DNA from: Verrucomicrobiales bacterium
GTDB lineage: Bacteria; Verrucomicrobiota; Verrucomicrobiia; Limisphaerales; J093
Length of the DNA: 64,000 nt
Reading direction: 5' to 3'
NCBI GenBank assembly: GCA_015075445.1
Contig: JABTUJ010000018.1
Coordinates: 62,001-126,000, forward strand
This document shows positions 1 to 9,228 of the stretch, piece after piece. The notes below the pieces were generated by a model. The model was not told the DNA's origin, ran no database searches, and saw nothing but the letters and a program-made list of their open reading frames with translations. Position numbers and translations under genes: made by a program. Each line of letters starts with the position of its first letter. Position 1 is the first letter of the stretch.

Positions 1-705
1 GGCGAGTTCCGGTCCGCCGTTGGCGCCGCCCTCGTGAAACTGGGAGACCAATTTGCTGAGGGCCTCGAGCTTGCGGTCCATGACCGAATCCACCGCGACC
101 ACAATATCCGGCTGGAAGGGGTTGGGTTTTTTGAAGTTGTCCGGGAAGTAGAAGAACGCCGGGTTGCGTTTGAGGTGCGGGACGTCCGGGCAGAAGAACG
201 GGACGGTGACCATGTACGCGGCGTCCTGGACGAGCACGCCCAGGTAGCGGTGATCGGGGTGGTAGTCGTTCGGGCGCGGTCCCATGACGATGTCGGCCTG
301 CCACTCGCGGATGAGGCGGGTGATGAGGCGGCGGTTCTCGAGGGTGGGCAGGAGTTCGCCATCGTGGATGTCGAGCACCTGGGTGTCCACGCCGAGGACG
401 CGGGCGGCGGCTTCGACCTCGGCGGTGCGGCGCCGGGCGAGGGGGCCGCCGGCTTCGCGCCAGTGGCCGATGTCGCCGTTGGTGACGGAGACGAGTTTGA
501 CCTTGTGGCCTTTGGCGGCCCAGAGGGCGGCGGTTCCGCCGACCTGGATCTCGCAGTCGTCGGGGTGCGCGCCAAAGCAGATGATGCGGAGCGGGGTCTC
601 GGCATCGGCGGCTGGGGCGGGCAGGGGAACGAGGAGACAAGCGGCGGCGAGGGCGGCGAGGAGACCGGCCCGGCGGGGGGTTCGTGGATGGACGGTTGTC
701 TTCAT
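1..705 (-). CDS. PIG-L family deacetylase (LmbE-like), secreted; C-terminus outside window
   Basis: Zn-dependent N-deacetylase of the PIG-L/LmbE superfamily, which removes acetyl groups from GlcNAc-type sugars. The ATG at 705 opens a signal peptide (basic start MKTTVHPRTPRR, then a hydrophobic stretch ending PAPAAD). The family signature GAHPDDCE follows at about residue 43, where the His, Asp and Asp bind zinc. A downstream NDYHPDH motif matches the second conserved metal/catalytic block. The frame is open to base 1 and still ends in family-like sequence, so the gene continues beyond the window. Substrate is unknown; in this phylum such genes often sit among sugar-catabolism genes. Family call is firm, specificity is not. 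Confidence 0.88.
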   Translation of the reverse strand, partial: MKTTVHPRTPRRAGLLAALAAACLLVPLPAPAADAETPLRIICFGAHPDDCEIQVGGTAALWAAKGHKVKLVSVTNGDIGHWREAGGPLARRRTAEVEAAARVLGVDTQVLDIHDGELLPTLENRRLITRLIREWQADIVMGPRPNDYHPDHRYLGVLVQDAAYMVTVPFFCPDVPHLKRNPAFFYFPDNFKKPNPFQPDIVVAVDSVMDRKLEALSKLVSQFHEGGANGGPELA

Positions 706-986
706 GGCGGGTATGCAGATTAGAACTGGCGCGAGGCTGCCCCCGGAGCGGCAGGCTCGCAAGTGCGGATTGGGTGGGCCGGCAAGGGCCGACGGGATGG
801 GGGGACGAAAAGCGCCGCTGGAAGTCGCCGCACTCCAAACGCGTTGCGCGTGTCGGACGATGGGGAGATCGCGGAGCGTCTGGAGTGCGCGCGGTTCACT
901 GCCGCTTTTCGTGAGGGACGGGGGGAGCACCGCAGCAACGGGGCTGAGGAAGGGCGCCGCTGGAAGACGGCACACTCTCGAGCGGG
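706..986. repeat. Gap holding a family A palindrome (804-913) and a half copy (about 952-985)
   Basis: No gene seen. Bases 804-913 are a family A element: left arm GAAAAGCGCCGCTGGAAG, a central CACTCCAAACGCG, and a right arm that reads back as its imperfect reverse complement and ends CCGCTTTTCGT. A second left-arm-like piece (GCGCCGCTGGAAGACGG) lies just before the end of the next gene. Other copies are near 18.3, 18.4, 21.8/22.5, 26.2 and 41.2 kb. Confidence 0.75.
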
Positions 987-3900
987 CTACCGCGGCGCGG
1001 CGATTGAAACGGGTTCCGCGGGAGCGAGTCCCTGGAGGAGTTGGATCTGGTCGAAGTACGCCGGACCGCCCAGGGCGGTGGGGGCCAGGCCGGTGAGGGT
1101 GAAAGTGCCGAAGTCGCGCCACAGGTCCACGGTCACCACCACCCAGTCTGCGGGCGGTTGGTTCGCCAGGGAACAAGCGGCCCAGCCGGTGGTGTTGTGA
1201 CCGGCCACGTAACGGCGCAGCGGTTGGTCGGCAGGAGGCCATTCACCGGAGGCTGCCAGTTCGAGCATGACCCCTGTGGCCGCGGGCGCCTTCCACGCGA
1301 AGCGCAGGTACCGATAGCTGCCCGGCTGGGGATGCTCGACGATGGGATAGTTCCAGGTGCCGAGCTGGGCGGCGAAGCGCTGGGGTGGTGTGATGACCAG
1401 GGCGGCGGTGCCGGCGTAACGCTCGGTGGTCACGACCGCAGCAGCGCCTTCGCCTTCGGTCAGCAGATTCGCGAAGCCGGGGTCATCGTCGAAGAGGGTG
1501 AGGACAGGGCCGGGGCCGGCGTGGGGGACGGCACGCAAGTAGGCGAGGAGATCGGCCACCGCCGCGGGTTCGAGCACATCGGCGAAGTTGCCCGGCATGA
1601 TCGAGACATCCGAGGCTTCCATCGAGGCGATGTCCTTGCGGAGGAGGGTCTGGGGAAATCCGTCTTCATCCGGCAGCGTGACACTGGTGGCGGACTCGCC
1701 GGTGAGGATGCCGCTGAAGATGGCGCCGTCCTGGGTGACGATCTGATAGGTGCGATAGCCGACGGTGATCTGGGCGCTGGGTTCAAGGATGTCGAGGAGG
1801 AGCGTCTCGTCGGCGCGGCCCTGGGTGGCGGCGATGAGTTCCGGTCCGCGGACGATGCCGATGCCTTCGAGTTGGTGGCAGCTTGAACAGTTGGCGAGGA
1901 ACACCTCCCGGCCGCGGGCCGGATCGCGGGGACCGGACAGCGCCTGCTGGTAGCGGTCGAGCAGGGGTTGGCGGTCGGGAGCAACGGGCGCGTGGGAGAG
2001 GAGGGTTTCGGCGCGACGGCGGATATCGGCGTCGGGGTTAGTGAGCAACTGATTGCGGCGTCCGGCATCGAAGCCGGGCACGGGGATGGACTTCTGCTCG
2101 ATGGCGGTCAGCAGGGATTTCAAGCGGTCCTGTCGTCGGAAGAGGGCGTCGAGGGCGGCGGCTTGGGCCTGGGGCGAGTAGTGGTTCCAACCGGCCAGCA
2201 GCAAGGGGCCGACGCCCGGGTCATCCGCGAGGTGGAGGGCGCTGAAGGTGGCCAGTTGGAGGTCGAGGGGTTGACTGGCGGCGAGCAGTTGCCGGCCGGC
2301 GGGTTCGAGGAGCGAGAACGGGGCGTGGGCCAGGAGTGCGATGGCGTCGAGGCGCTGTTCGAGGGGACGTTCGGTGTCCAGGGCTTCCCGAGCAGCTTCG
2401 CGGAATGGGGCGAGGATGGCCGGCGCGCTGGTGGCCTGGAGCAGGCCGGCCACCTGGAGTACCAGGCGACGCGTGGCGGGCGCGGCTTGGACCAGGAGTT
2501 GGCCCAGCGCGGCCAGGCCGTCGGGGTCGGTGAAGGCCAGCGTCTTGCCGCGACGCAAGCCCTCGGCCAGGCCGGTGAGCGCCTCGGTTTGAACCGCGGC
2601 GGGGGGTGTTGCGGTGGGATTGGCGAGGAGGCGCAGGCAGGCGGTCAGCTCGGGCGGGTGTTGGCGCGAGCCGATCACGGCGGCGAGGGGGCGGACGAGA
2701 TGTTGGCTCTGACCAGGAAGCGGGGAGTCAGCGAGCAGGGTGCGCAGGAGCTCAGGGGCGCCGGTGGGGACCGAGCTGAGGAGGGCGGCCTGCATCCAGG
2801 GATCGGCGCCGGCCTGGGCGGCGAGTTCAGCGAGGGCGGTGAAGCGCCGGGGAGTGCAGGTTTCGCCCAGGGTGAAGGCGAGTTGGAGGCGAACGGCTGG
2901 CGAGGGATCCTGGGTCAGAGTCAGGACGCGAGCGAGGAGCGAGGGGGTCCGGTCGAGGTGAGGCTCGGCCAAGGGGAGGGCGTGTCGGCGAACACCCGGG
3001 TGGGCGTCCTCGAGGCAGAGGGCAAGGTGGTCCGGATCGAGGGCCGCGAAGCCGGCGAGGGTGTGAAGCGCATGCAGGCGGGCGGTGGGCGTGGGGCGGT
3101 CATGGAGCAGACGGGTGAGGGTGGCGATGGCAGAACGGTCATTGCGTTCGAGCAGGAGGCGCTGGGCGGTGAGGCGGCGCCAGGCGTTGCTGCTGACGAG
3201 TTCATTCACGAGGGCCGCGGTGGGCACGCGGGCTAGCGGTTGGTCCAAGCGGGTGGGGACCGTTCGAGGCGAGTCTTCGGGGGCATAGACGACCCGCCAG
3301 ATACGGCCGCGATCGGCGCCGTGGATCAGGCCATACTGTTGCTGCAGGTAGCGCGGGATGGCCGAGTAGTCCTCGATGATCTCGCGGTACATGTCCACGA
3401 TGTAGAGCGCGCCGTCCGGGCCGTCGGTGAGGTTGACCGGGCGGAACCACTGCTCGGTGGATGTGAGGAACTCACGGTCCGGCAGGGCGCGCACGGCCTT
3501 GAAGGAAGCTCCCGCGGGTTCCAGGCGGCAGAGGTGGACGAGATTGTAGGCGCATTCGCACGAGAAATGGGCGCCACGATACTCGGGCGGAAAGGCGTCG
3601 GCGCGGTAGATGAACGGTGCGCAGGCCGCCGTGACGAGGCCCATCGTCGTTTCGGCAGCCCCGTAGAACTTGACCCATTCGGGCTGCAAGCTGCGTTGGA
3701 GTCGCCAGGGATCGGGCGGGGCGGTGGGATGGACTTGGGCCGGATGACCGTAGGCGGAGATGTTGTTGACCAGCCGCGGGGTGGGGGAGTGGGGGTTCCG
3801 TGCCAGGTAATGGTAGGGCAAGGGCGCCACGTGCAGCGCGTGCTCCTGATTCGTGACGAGGAAGCGTTCATCCCAGTCATCCAACGCGAGCCCGAAGCCC

Positions 3901-4675
3901 GCCGTGCCGCCGGAGACCGGCTCCAATCGACTGCCGTCTGGTTTGAACCGGAAGCCCGTACGGCCCAGGCGGACGGGTGCGGGGAGGTGCGGTCCGTGGA
4001 TGGTGCCGTCGCTGCCCTCGCCGCAGGCGGCGTAGATCCAGTTGTCGACGCCCCACTGGGGGTTGCTGATGCGCGTCCACATCTCGCCTACGCCGAAACC
4101 GGTGAACAGGGTTTCGCGGATCTCAGGCCGGCCGTCGCCGTCGGGGTCGCCCAAGTAAACGATGTGCGGGGCGCAGAGGACGATGACCCCTTCGCGGGCG
4201 GGCACGACGCCGTAGCAGGGGGGCAGGTCGTTGGCCCAGACGGTCAGGCGGTCCATGCGGCCGTCGCCGTCGGTGTCCTCGAGGAGCTTCACGGTGCCGT
4301 GCGATTCGCGCTCGGCGCGGGCCAGGGCATCCGGGTTGGCCGGGATGCGGCGGACCTGGGTGTCGAGCGCGCCGGTCTGGTTCAGCTCTTGGATGTCGTA
4401 GTGGCCTTCGAGGTTGTAGCCGCAATTCTGCAGACGAACAACCGCCCGTGGGCATCGAACGCGGCGTCGGTGGGGTCCGCCACGAGCGGTTCGCTGGCGA
4501 CGCACTCGATCCGGAACTCGGGCGGCAACTGGAACCGCCGCACGCTTTCTTCGGGCGACAAGGGTTGCGGCGCGTCGGCGGCGGGCTGGATTTCACCGGC
4601 ACCGAGCCAGGTGGGGGCCAGCAGGACTCCTGCGGTGAGGAGGGCTAGCGAGGAGCGGAATGGCGCGGTGGTCAT
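987..4675 (-). CDS. PVC-type membrane-bound dehydrogenase with HEAT repeats and c-type heme domain, frameshifted
   Basis: Large secreted dehydrogenase of the planctomycete/verrucomicrobial type: N-terminal beta-propeller (TIGR02604-like), central HEAT/ARM repeats, C-terminal heme domain (TIGR02603-like). The ATG at 4675 gives a signal peptide (LALLTAGVLLAPTWLGAGE) and the family start LPPEFRIECVASEPL. That frame fails after GRLFVC; the rest (QNCGYNLEGHYD onward, with DTDGDGRMD and GDPDGDGRPEIRE) continues in another frame to 987. One base appears to be missing near 4429/4430; restoring it would read VC-x-NCGYN. The heme site is CSSCH, followed by a DILEPSAQI block and a C-terminal jelly-roll-like domain of about 140 residues. 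It probably oxidises a sugar or alcohol and passes electrons to the heme. Family is certain; whether the frameshift is real is open. Confidence 0.8.
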
Positions 4676-4764
4676 CGGTACTGGGAGGAGACTGTAGCGG
4701 CGGCGGGTTTCAAGTCGAATGCAAGACGCGAGGGATTCGGAGAAGCCGGAGATACTCTCACGGC

Positions 4765-4838
4765 AATCCCCGATGTTCGTAATCGGTGGAGGATCTGGAG
4801 TCGGGAGTTTCTCCGCCGATTACGAACAGCGGGGATTG
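4765..4838. repeat. Family B palindrome
   Basis: Inverted repeat: AATCCCCGATGTTCGTAATC on the left is mirrored by GATTACGAACAGCGGGGATT on the right, around a loop of about 30 nt. It sits between two minus-strand genes, where a hairpin in RNA could act as a processing or termination signal. It is a single copy of the motif that forms the array at 8325-8914. Confidence 0.8.
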
Positions 4839-4900
4839 CTTCCGATGCGTTGCGGCTGCCGAGCGGCGGGGGCGCGGAGCGTGTGGAGCGTGCGAGCGCT

Positions 4901-5893
4901 TCAGCCGTGCCGCTCCTCAGCGAGAGGCGGCCTGCCTCCAAAGTCGTCGTGGTCTGACGACCGCCGCACCAGCTTGACTCGCCCCTCACGGCCGGAGCGG
5001 GGGTGCGGCAGGTTGTCGCGGTTCCAACGCTTGCGAATGGCGGCCTTGCGGAGGTCAAACCAGTCGGCCGTCTTGCCGATCTCCACGTGCCCATCGCAGA
5101 AGACCATGTTCCAGCGCCCGCCATGCCGCCGCGCGACGACCGCCCGGATGGCCTTGATGTCTTCCGGCGTGAAAGCCGCCACCGAGCCAAAGCCCACGGC
5201 CGCAGCCGCCATGGGCGAGAGCGGCCTCAGGTCGTCCCACGCCCAGGCGGCGTTGTCGTCGGCCATGCCCCAAAAACCCCAGCCGATGAGGGCATCCCCG
5301 ATGGCGATCATGTCGTGCGGTGCCACCACCTGGTTTTCGCGCGTGAACCGCAGGTTCTCCGGCGTGTCGAGCGGAGTGTCGAACGTATGCCGGGTGTAAT
5401 CAATGGGTTCGGCTCCCAGACCCAGCTTTCCGCTGCCCGAACCGCCATCGTTGTAGCCATAGCACCCCACCCCCCGGATCCAGCCACCGGCACGGCTCCG
5501 CGGCGTACTGGTGAGGCCGGGACACATCTGAATGCCTTTGGCGGGCGGCGTCTCGTAGGGGGGTTCGTACGTCCAGCGCAGATCGGGAACGCCGACGGTT
5601 CGCGCCAGACGCGCGTGCCAACGCTGCGAGTGGAGCCCGGACCCGGGATGATCCATGCTGTAAGGCACGTAGCAGCCGTGCTCGTCCACATACAGGCGCA
5701 GCGCCAGGCCCCACTGCCGCAGGTTGTTCCGGCAGACGGTCAGATGGGCCGACTGCTTGGCGCGGTGCAGCACTGGCAGCAGCAGGCCGGTCAGGATCGC
5801 GATGACCGCGATCACGACCAGCAGTTCGAGAAGAGTGAAGCCTTTCGCCCGCCGGGCGGGGTTGGGAATTCGGAGTGGTATCCGGGCTTTCAT
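4901..5893 (-). CDS. Prepilin-type N-terminal cleavage/methylation domain protein (H-x9-DG type)
   Basis: Type II secretion/type IV pilus pseudopilin-like protein of 330 residues. A short basic leader ending ARRAKG is followed by FTLLELLVVIAVIAILTGLL. Prepilin peptidase would cut after the Gly, and the hydrophobic helix would anchor the protein in the inner membrane. The C-terminal half carries the H-x9-DG motif (HGGRWNMVFCDG) typical of the greatly expanded verrucomicrobial/planctomycete family (compare DUF1559). The last 40 or so residues are basic and poorly conserved-looking. Function beyond an exported, pilin-like fold is unknown. A second, broken relative lies at 20662-21573. Confidence 0.88.
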   Translation of the reverse strand: MKARIPLRIPNPARRAKGFTLLELLVVIAVIAILTGLLLPVLHRAKQSAHLTVCRNNLRQWGLALRLYVDEHGCYVPYSMDHPGSGLHSQRWHARLARTVGVPDLRWTYEPPYETPPAKGIQMCPGLTSTPRSRAGGWIRGVGCYGYNDGGSGSGKLGLGAEPIDYTRHTFDTPLDTPENLRFTRENQVVAPHDMIAIGDALIGWGFWGMADDNAAWAWDDLRPLSPMAAAAVGFGSVAAFTPEDIKAIRAVVARRHGGRWNMVFCDGHVEIGKTADWFDLRKAAIRKRWNRDNLPHPRSGREGRVKLVRRSSDHDDFGGRPPLAEERHG

Positions 5894-6532
5894 GACGGCG
5901 CACTGGTGTTGCTCTTCCCCCGACGCGCTTCCTGTCAGTCAACTCCGCTACTAAGCCTTATCTGTGCCAACGTACGGTTCGAGGCTGCCGGTGAAGGCGG
6001 CATCCTGCCGCCCGGCGTCAAGCCCGCAGCACGCCACCTGCGTTGTGTTGCGAACCACCGACTGCTGGGCAGGAAGTCCGGAGCTCCTTCCGTACGGCGG
6101 AGGTCCGAACTGCCGCCCGACCAGAGCGAGAGCGTCTGTAGGAGCGAGGAAGTGGGGTCGTGCGCGGGGAGCGGAGCGAAGCAGGAAAGGGGAGACGGAA
6201 GGACCATGACGAACGACGGACGGAAAGAACGACCGGCGCTAGTGACTCGGGCGACTCAGGCCAAATCAGCCGGCGAGGTCCGCGACCTCGGGTGGTGGAT
6301 GGAACGTCCGGTGGGGACGGACCGGATGCTGACGCGGTTCGCCCCAAGCGGGCCGACGTTGGCGTGCAGTTCTCCGCTGACCGCGAAGGCAGGGGCACCG
6401 GTGTCACCAGGGGGTCGCCTTCACGGGAACAACCTCAAGTCGTGTTTGACCTTTACAGAAGGAGCTCGCGGGTCTGCAATCGGCTCATGTCAAGCCCGCT
6501 TCTGAGCTTCCCGTGTCCTGCGTCCTGACTTT
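5894..6532. other. 639-nt gap with a possible degenerate group II intron RT fragment (6206-6505)
   Basis: No intact gene. Bases 6206-6505 form a 99-codon plus-strand frame with a purine-rich site (GGAAGGACC) before its ATG. Within it, WWMERPVGTDRMLTRF resembles, from memory, the N-terminus of group II intron reverse transcriptases (pattern W-x-W-V-E-x-x-V-W-T-x-R-M-L-T). No RT catalytic YADD block follows. Upstream, CTGTAGGAGCGAGGAAG resembles CCGTAGTAGCGCGGAAG in the group II intron at 21.8-22.5 kb. This suggests a decayed intron 5' portion; the call is tentative. Confidence 0.35.
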
Positions 6533-8161
6533 ATGCACACCGTTCCCTCCTCCTCATCTCTGTTGTGTGGTGCAGGCCTCCAGCCTGCTTCTGACCACTG
6601 TGCAGGCGTGCGGCCGGCGTGTTCCGCCCTCACGCCGACGCCATCCGGCTTGAACCGGCGCAGTTTCCTGGGTCGCACCGGGACCGGGGCAATGCTGGGC
6701 GCGCTGGCGTGGCTCGGGGTCTGGCCGGTGCGCGCGGTGCCCTCCGGGGTGGTGGCGGGAGCGCCCTTGCCGTACGGCCGGCCGCTGCGGGTCAAACCGG
6801 TTCTGGTGTATCACCTGGACCAGCCGCGCGAGAAGACGAGCTGGCGATCCTACGGCGGGTTGCAGTCGCCCGCGGACGTCGACCGCGAGTGCGACCGGAT
6901 CGGGCGCGAACTCGAGGTGCTCGCCGGTCAAGCCGGCTTTCCGCTGCAGATCGAGCCGTTGACGCGGATCAACCGCGACGCGGAGGCGCGGGCAGCCGCC
7001 GAAGCGGACACGGACGTGCTGTTGGTGTATGGCGCCAGCGGCGCTCAGCAATGGATCGAGATGTTGGCAGCTTCGGGCAAGCCCACGCTGCTGTTCGTCC
7101 GGCACAAGTCCGGCCCGGTGTACCTGTGGTATGAGATCGCCCATTGGCGCCTGCTCCGAAAGAGCGAGGATGTGAAGGCCGAACCGCACCTGGACTTCGA
7201 CGATGTCGTCGTGGACGAATACGTCGATGTGCTTTGGCGGTTGCGCGCGCTCTACGGGCTCCAGAACGCGCGGGGCACCCGCATGCTGGCGCTCGGGGGT
7301 ACCGACTTCTACAGCCGCCCCGCGCGCGAGCTCAGTCCCGCGCACGCTCGGGATGTGTGGGGCTACGAGATGGCGATCGTTCCGCCTGACGATCTCCGTC
7401 CGCGGCTGGACCGCGTGCGGTCGGAGGCGGCCGCTGTGCGCGAGGCGGAACGGCTGGCAGACGAGTTGATCGCGCTGCCCAACGTCGCGCTGGAAACTGA
7501 GCGGCGGTTTGTGGTGAACACCTTTCTGGCGCTGCGGGTCATCCAGGAACTGATGCAGGAGCACCGCTGCACCAACCTGGGGGTCGCGAACTGCATGGGG
7601 GGCTTGATCCCCGTGCTGGACACCCCGCCCTGCCTGGCCCTGAGCCTGCTCAACGACATGGGCCTGACTGCCTTCTGCCACACGGACTACACCCACACGC
7701 TCCCCGGCGTGTTGCTCCGCTGGATCAGCAACAAGCCCTCCTTCGTCTGCAACTCGCACTTCCCCCATCACGGGGTGCTCACGCTGGCCCACTGCGCCGC
7801 GCCCCGGAAGATGAACGGGCGCGACTTCGAGCCGACCACGCTCATGACGCATTACGAGTCGGATTACGGGGCGGCGACGAAGGTCGAGTATCGGCGCGGG
7901 CAGCTCATCACCTGCCTGATTCCGAATCTGCGGTGCACCAAATGGTTTGGGTTCCGCGCCCGGATCGTCGATTCCCCGAACTTCGCCATGTGCCGGTCGC
8001 AGATGGACATTGCGATCGAGGGCGATTGGCAGGCGTTGACCCGCGAGATGGAGGGATTCCACACCGTCGTCTGTTACGGCGATTACCTCGCCGAAGTGGG
8101 GTATGCCCTGAAGCGGGTGGGGGGCATCGAGTGGAAGAACTACAGCCCCGCCGCCGCCTGA
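6533..8161 (+). CDS. L-fucose/L-arabinose isomerase-fold protein with Tat-like leader
   Basis: Protein of up to 542 residues related to the FucI/AraA sugar isomerase superfamily. It has a Rossmann-like N-half (DVLLVYGASGAQQW, LALGGTDFYSR) and a C-half with NLGVANCMGGLIP, LALSLLNDMGLTAFCHTDY and a late GDYLAEVG. NRRSFLGRTGTGAMLGALAWL near residue 41 is a twin-arginine leader, so it is likely exported, unlike cytoplasmic isomerases; it may be a non-isomerase relative. The start is uncertain: bases 6567-6595 are a family F repeat, so the true start may be the GTG at 6608 or TTG at 6650 just before the Arg pair. No clear ribosome site is seen. The gene is followed by the repeat array. Confidence 0.7.
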   Translation: MHTVPSSSSLLCGAGLQPASDHCAGVRPACSALTPTPSGLNRRSFLGRTGTGAMLGALAWLGVWPVRAVPSGVVAGAPLPYGRPLRVKPVLVYHLDQPREKTSWRSYGGLQSPADVDRECDRIGRELEVLAGQAGFPLQIEPLTRINRDAEARAAAEADTDVLLVYGASGAQQWIEMLAASGKPTLLFVRHKSGPVYLWYEIAHWRLLRKSEDVKAEPHLDFDDVVVDEYVDVLWRLRALYGLQNARGTRMLALGGTDFYSRPARELSPAHARDVWGYEMAIVPPDDLRPRLDRVRSEAAAVREAERLADELIALPNVALETERRFVVNTFLALRVIQELMQEHRCTNLGVANCMGGLIPVLDTPPCLALSLLNDMGLTAFCHTDYTHTLPGVLLRWISNKPSFVCNSHFPHHGVLTLAHCAAPRKMNGRDFEPTTLMTHYESDYGAATKVEYRRGQLITCLIPNLRCTKWFGFRARIVDSPNFAMCRSQMDIAIEGDWQALTREMEGFHTVVCYGDYLAEVGYALKRVGGIEWKNYSPAAA

Positions 8162-8324
8162 GGCGACGACGCGGCCAAAGTCCGAAGCTCTGGTGAACCG
8201 CAGATGGCATCGATGCCAAAGGTGTGGCCTCCGTGCATCCTGCGCCTGGCGGCCATGTTTGGGCCGGTTGCGCCTGCTTGACCCCCCGCGCTCTCCATGG
8301 ACCGGGATGCGGAGGGCAGATCCC

Positions 8325-8914
8325 CTATGTTCGTAATCGGCGGAGAAGCCCCCTTCCCCTGAATCCTCCGCAGATTTCGAACATCGGGAATTGGGCCGAG
8401 GGAATCTTCGGCTTCCCCGCAATCCCCTATGTTCGTAATCGGCGGAGAAACCCCCCACCCTCTGGAATCCTCCGCAGATTACGGACATCGGGAATTGGGA
8501 GGAGGGAATCTCCGCCTCCGCGTAATCCCCTATGTTCGTAATCGGCGGAGAAGCCCCCTTCCCCTGAATCCTCCGCAGATTGCGAACATCGGGAATTGGG
8601 AGGAGGGAGTCTCCGCCTCCGCGTAATCCCCGATGTCCGTAATCGGCGGAGAAACCACCCTTCCCTTGAATCCTCCGCAGATTGCGAACATCGGGAATTG
8701 GGCTGAGGGGATCTCCGGTTTTCCCCTAATCCCCGATGTCCGTAATCGGCGGAGAAACCACCCTTCCCTGAATCCTCCGCAGATTGCGAACATCGGGAAT
8801 TGGGCTGAGGGGATCTCCGGCTTTCCCCTAATCCCCGATGTCCGTAATCGGCGGAGAAACCCCCTTCCCCTGAATCCTCCGCAGACTGCGAACAGCGGGA
8901 ATTGGGGCGAGGGG
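8325..8914. repeat. Six-unit tandem array of family B (about 102-nt units)
   Basis: Six consecutive units start near 8325, 8425, 8527, 8628, 8731 and 8832. Each holds TCGTAATCGGCGGAGAA, a short C-rich spacer, CCTCCGCAGATTGCGAACAT, then GGGAATTGGG and a purine-rich tail. Each unit is itself an imperfect palindrome. The first three units begin CCCCTATGTTCG and the last three CCCCGATGTCCG, so units have diverged in blocks. The flanks (8162-8324 and 8915-9121) hold no gene I can support; 8206-8217 is the perfect palindrome GGCATCGATGCC. Confidence 0.9.
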
Positions 8915-9121
8915 ATGCATGCCCCAAAGCGAGTCCGGCGGGCACGCAAGTGCGGAGCGGCCGGCGTTACGCCCGCCCATCCGATCACGCCGGTGATGGG
9001 TTGGGCGTCGGGCGGCGGAGTTCGGCAGGCTGCGTACGCGGGTTCGGTGGAACGAATCCACCACTAATCCTGCCGCCGCGCTGAGCTGCCACAACTGATT
9101 GTGGTGGGGCGAAGTTTCGCA

Positions 9122-9150
9122 TTGAGTGTCTCCCTGCTGGCCGCTACACT
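9122..9150 (+). promoter_or_regulatory. Candidate sigma-70-type promoter of gyrBA
   Basis: TTGAGT (9122-9127) and TACACT (9145-9150) are separated by exactly 17 nt, each 4/6 to consensus, with a predicted start near 9157 and a leader of about 70 nt before gyrB. Just upstream, CCACAACTGATTGTGG forms a short hairpin. Motif-only prediction in GC-rich DNA. Confidence 0.35.
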
Positions 9151-9195
9151 TCTGGCCGAGTTGAGAAGGTCCTTTCAGACGCTTCTTCAACCTCT

Positions 9196-9216
9196 TCAGC
9201 AACAGTATGTTGCTGA
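9196..9216 (+). promoter_or_regulatory. Leader stem-loop immediately 5' of gyrB start
   Basis: TCAGCAAC-AGTAT-GTTGCTGA: a perfect 8-bp stem with a 5-nt loop. It ends 12 nt before the gyrB ATG at 9229, occupying the place where a Shine-Dalgarno sequence would be; none is visible. It could control translation or mark an RNA cleavage site. Confidence 0.45.
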
Positions 9217-9228
9217 GTATTCGTGCCT

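Noticed and set aside
804..913. Integron attC sites
   Set aside because: Family A has palindromic arms of similar length, but I see no GTTRRRY/RYYYAAC core sites, no integrase and no cassette-like gene order.
8325..8914. CRISPR array
   Set aside because: Units are about 102 bp, the whole unit is conserved with no unique spacers, each unit is a palindrome matching dispersed single copies, and no cas gene is nearby.
8427..8988. Minus-strand frames through the family B array encoding repeats such as FSADYGHRGLGESRRSP
   Set aside because: Open frame arises because the unit is nearly a multiple of 3 and lacks stops; no start signal, no family, and several frames are open at once.
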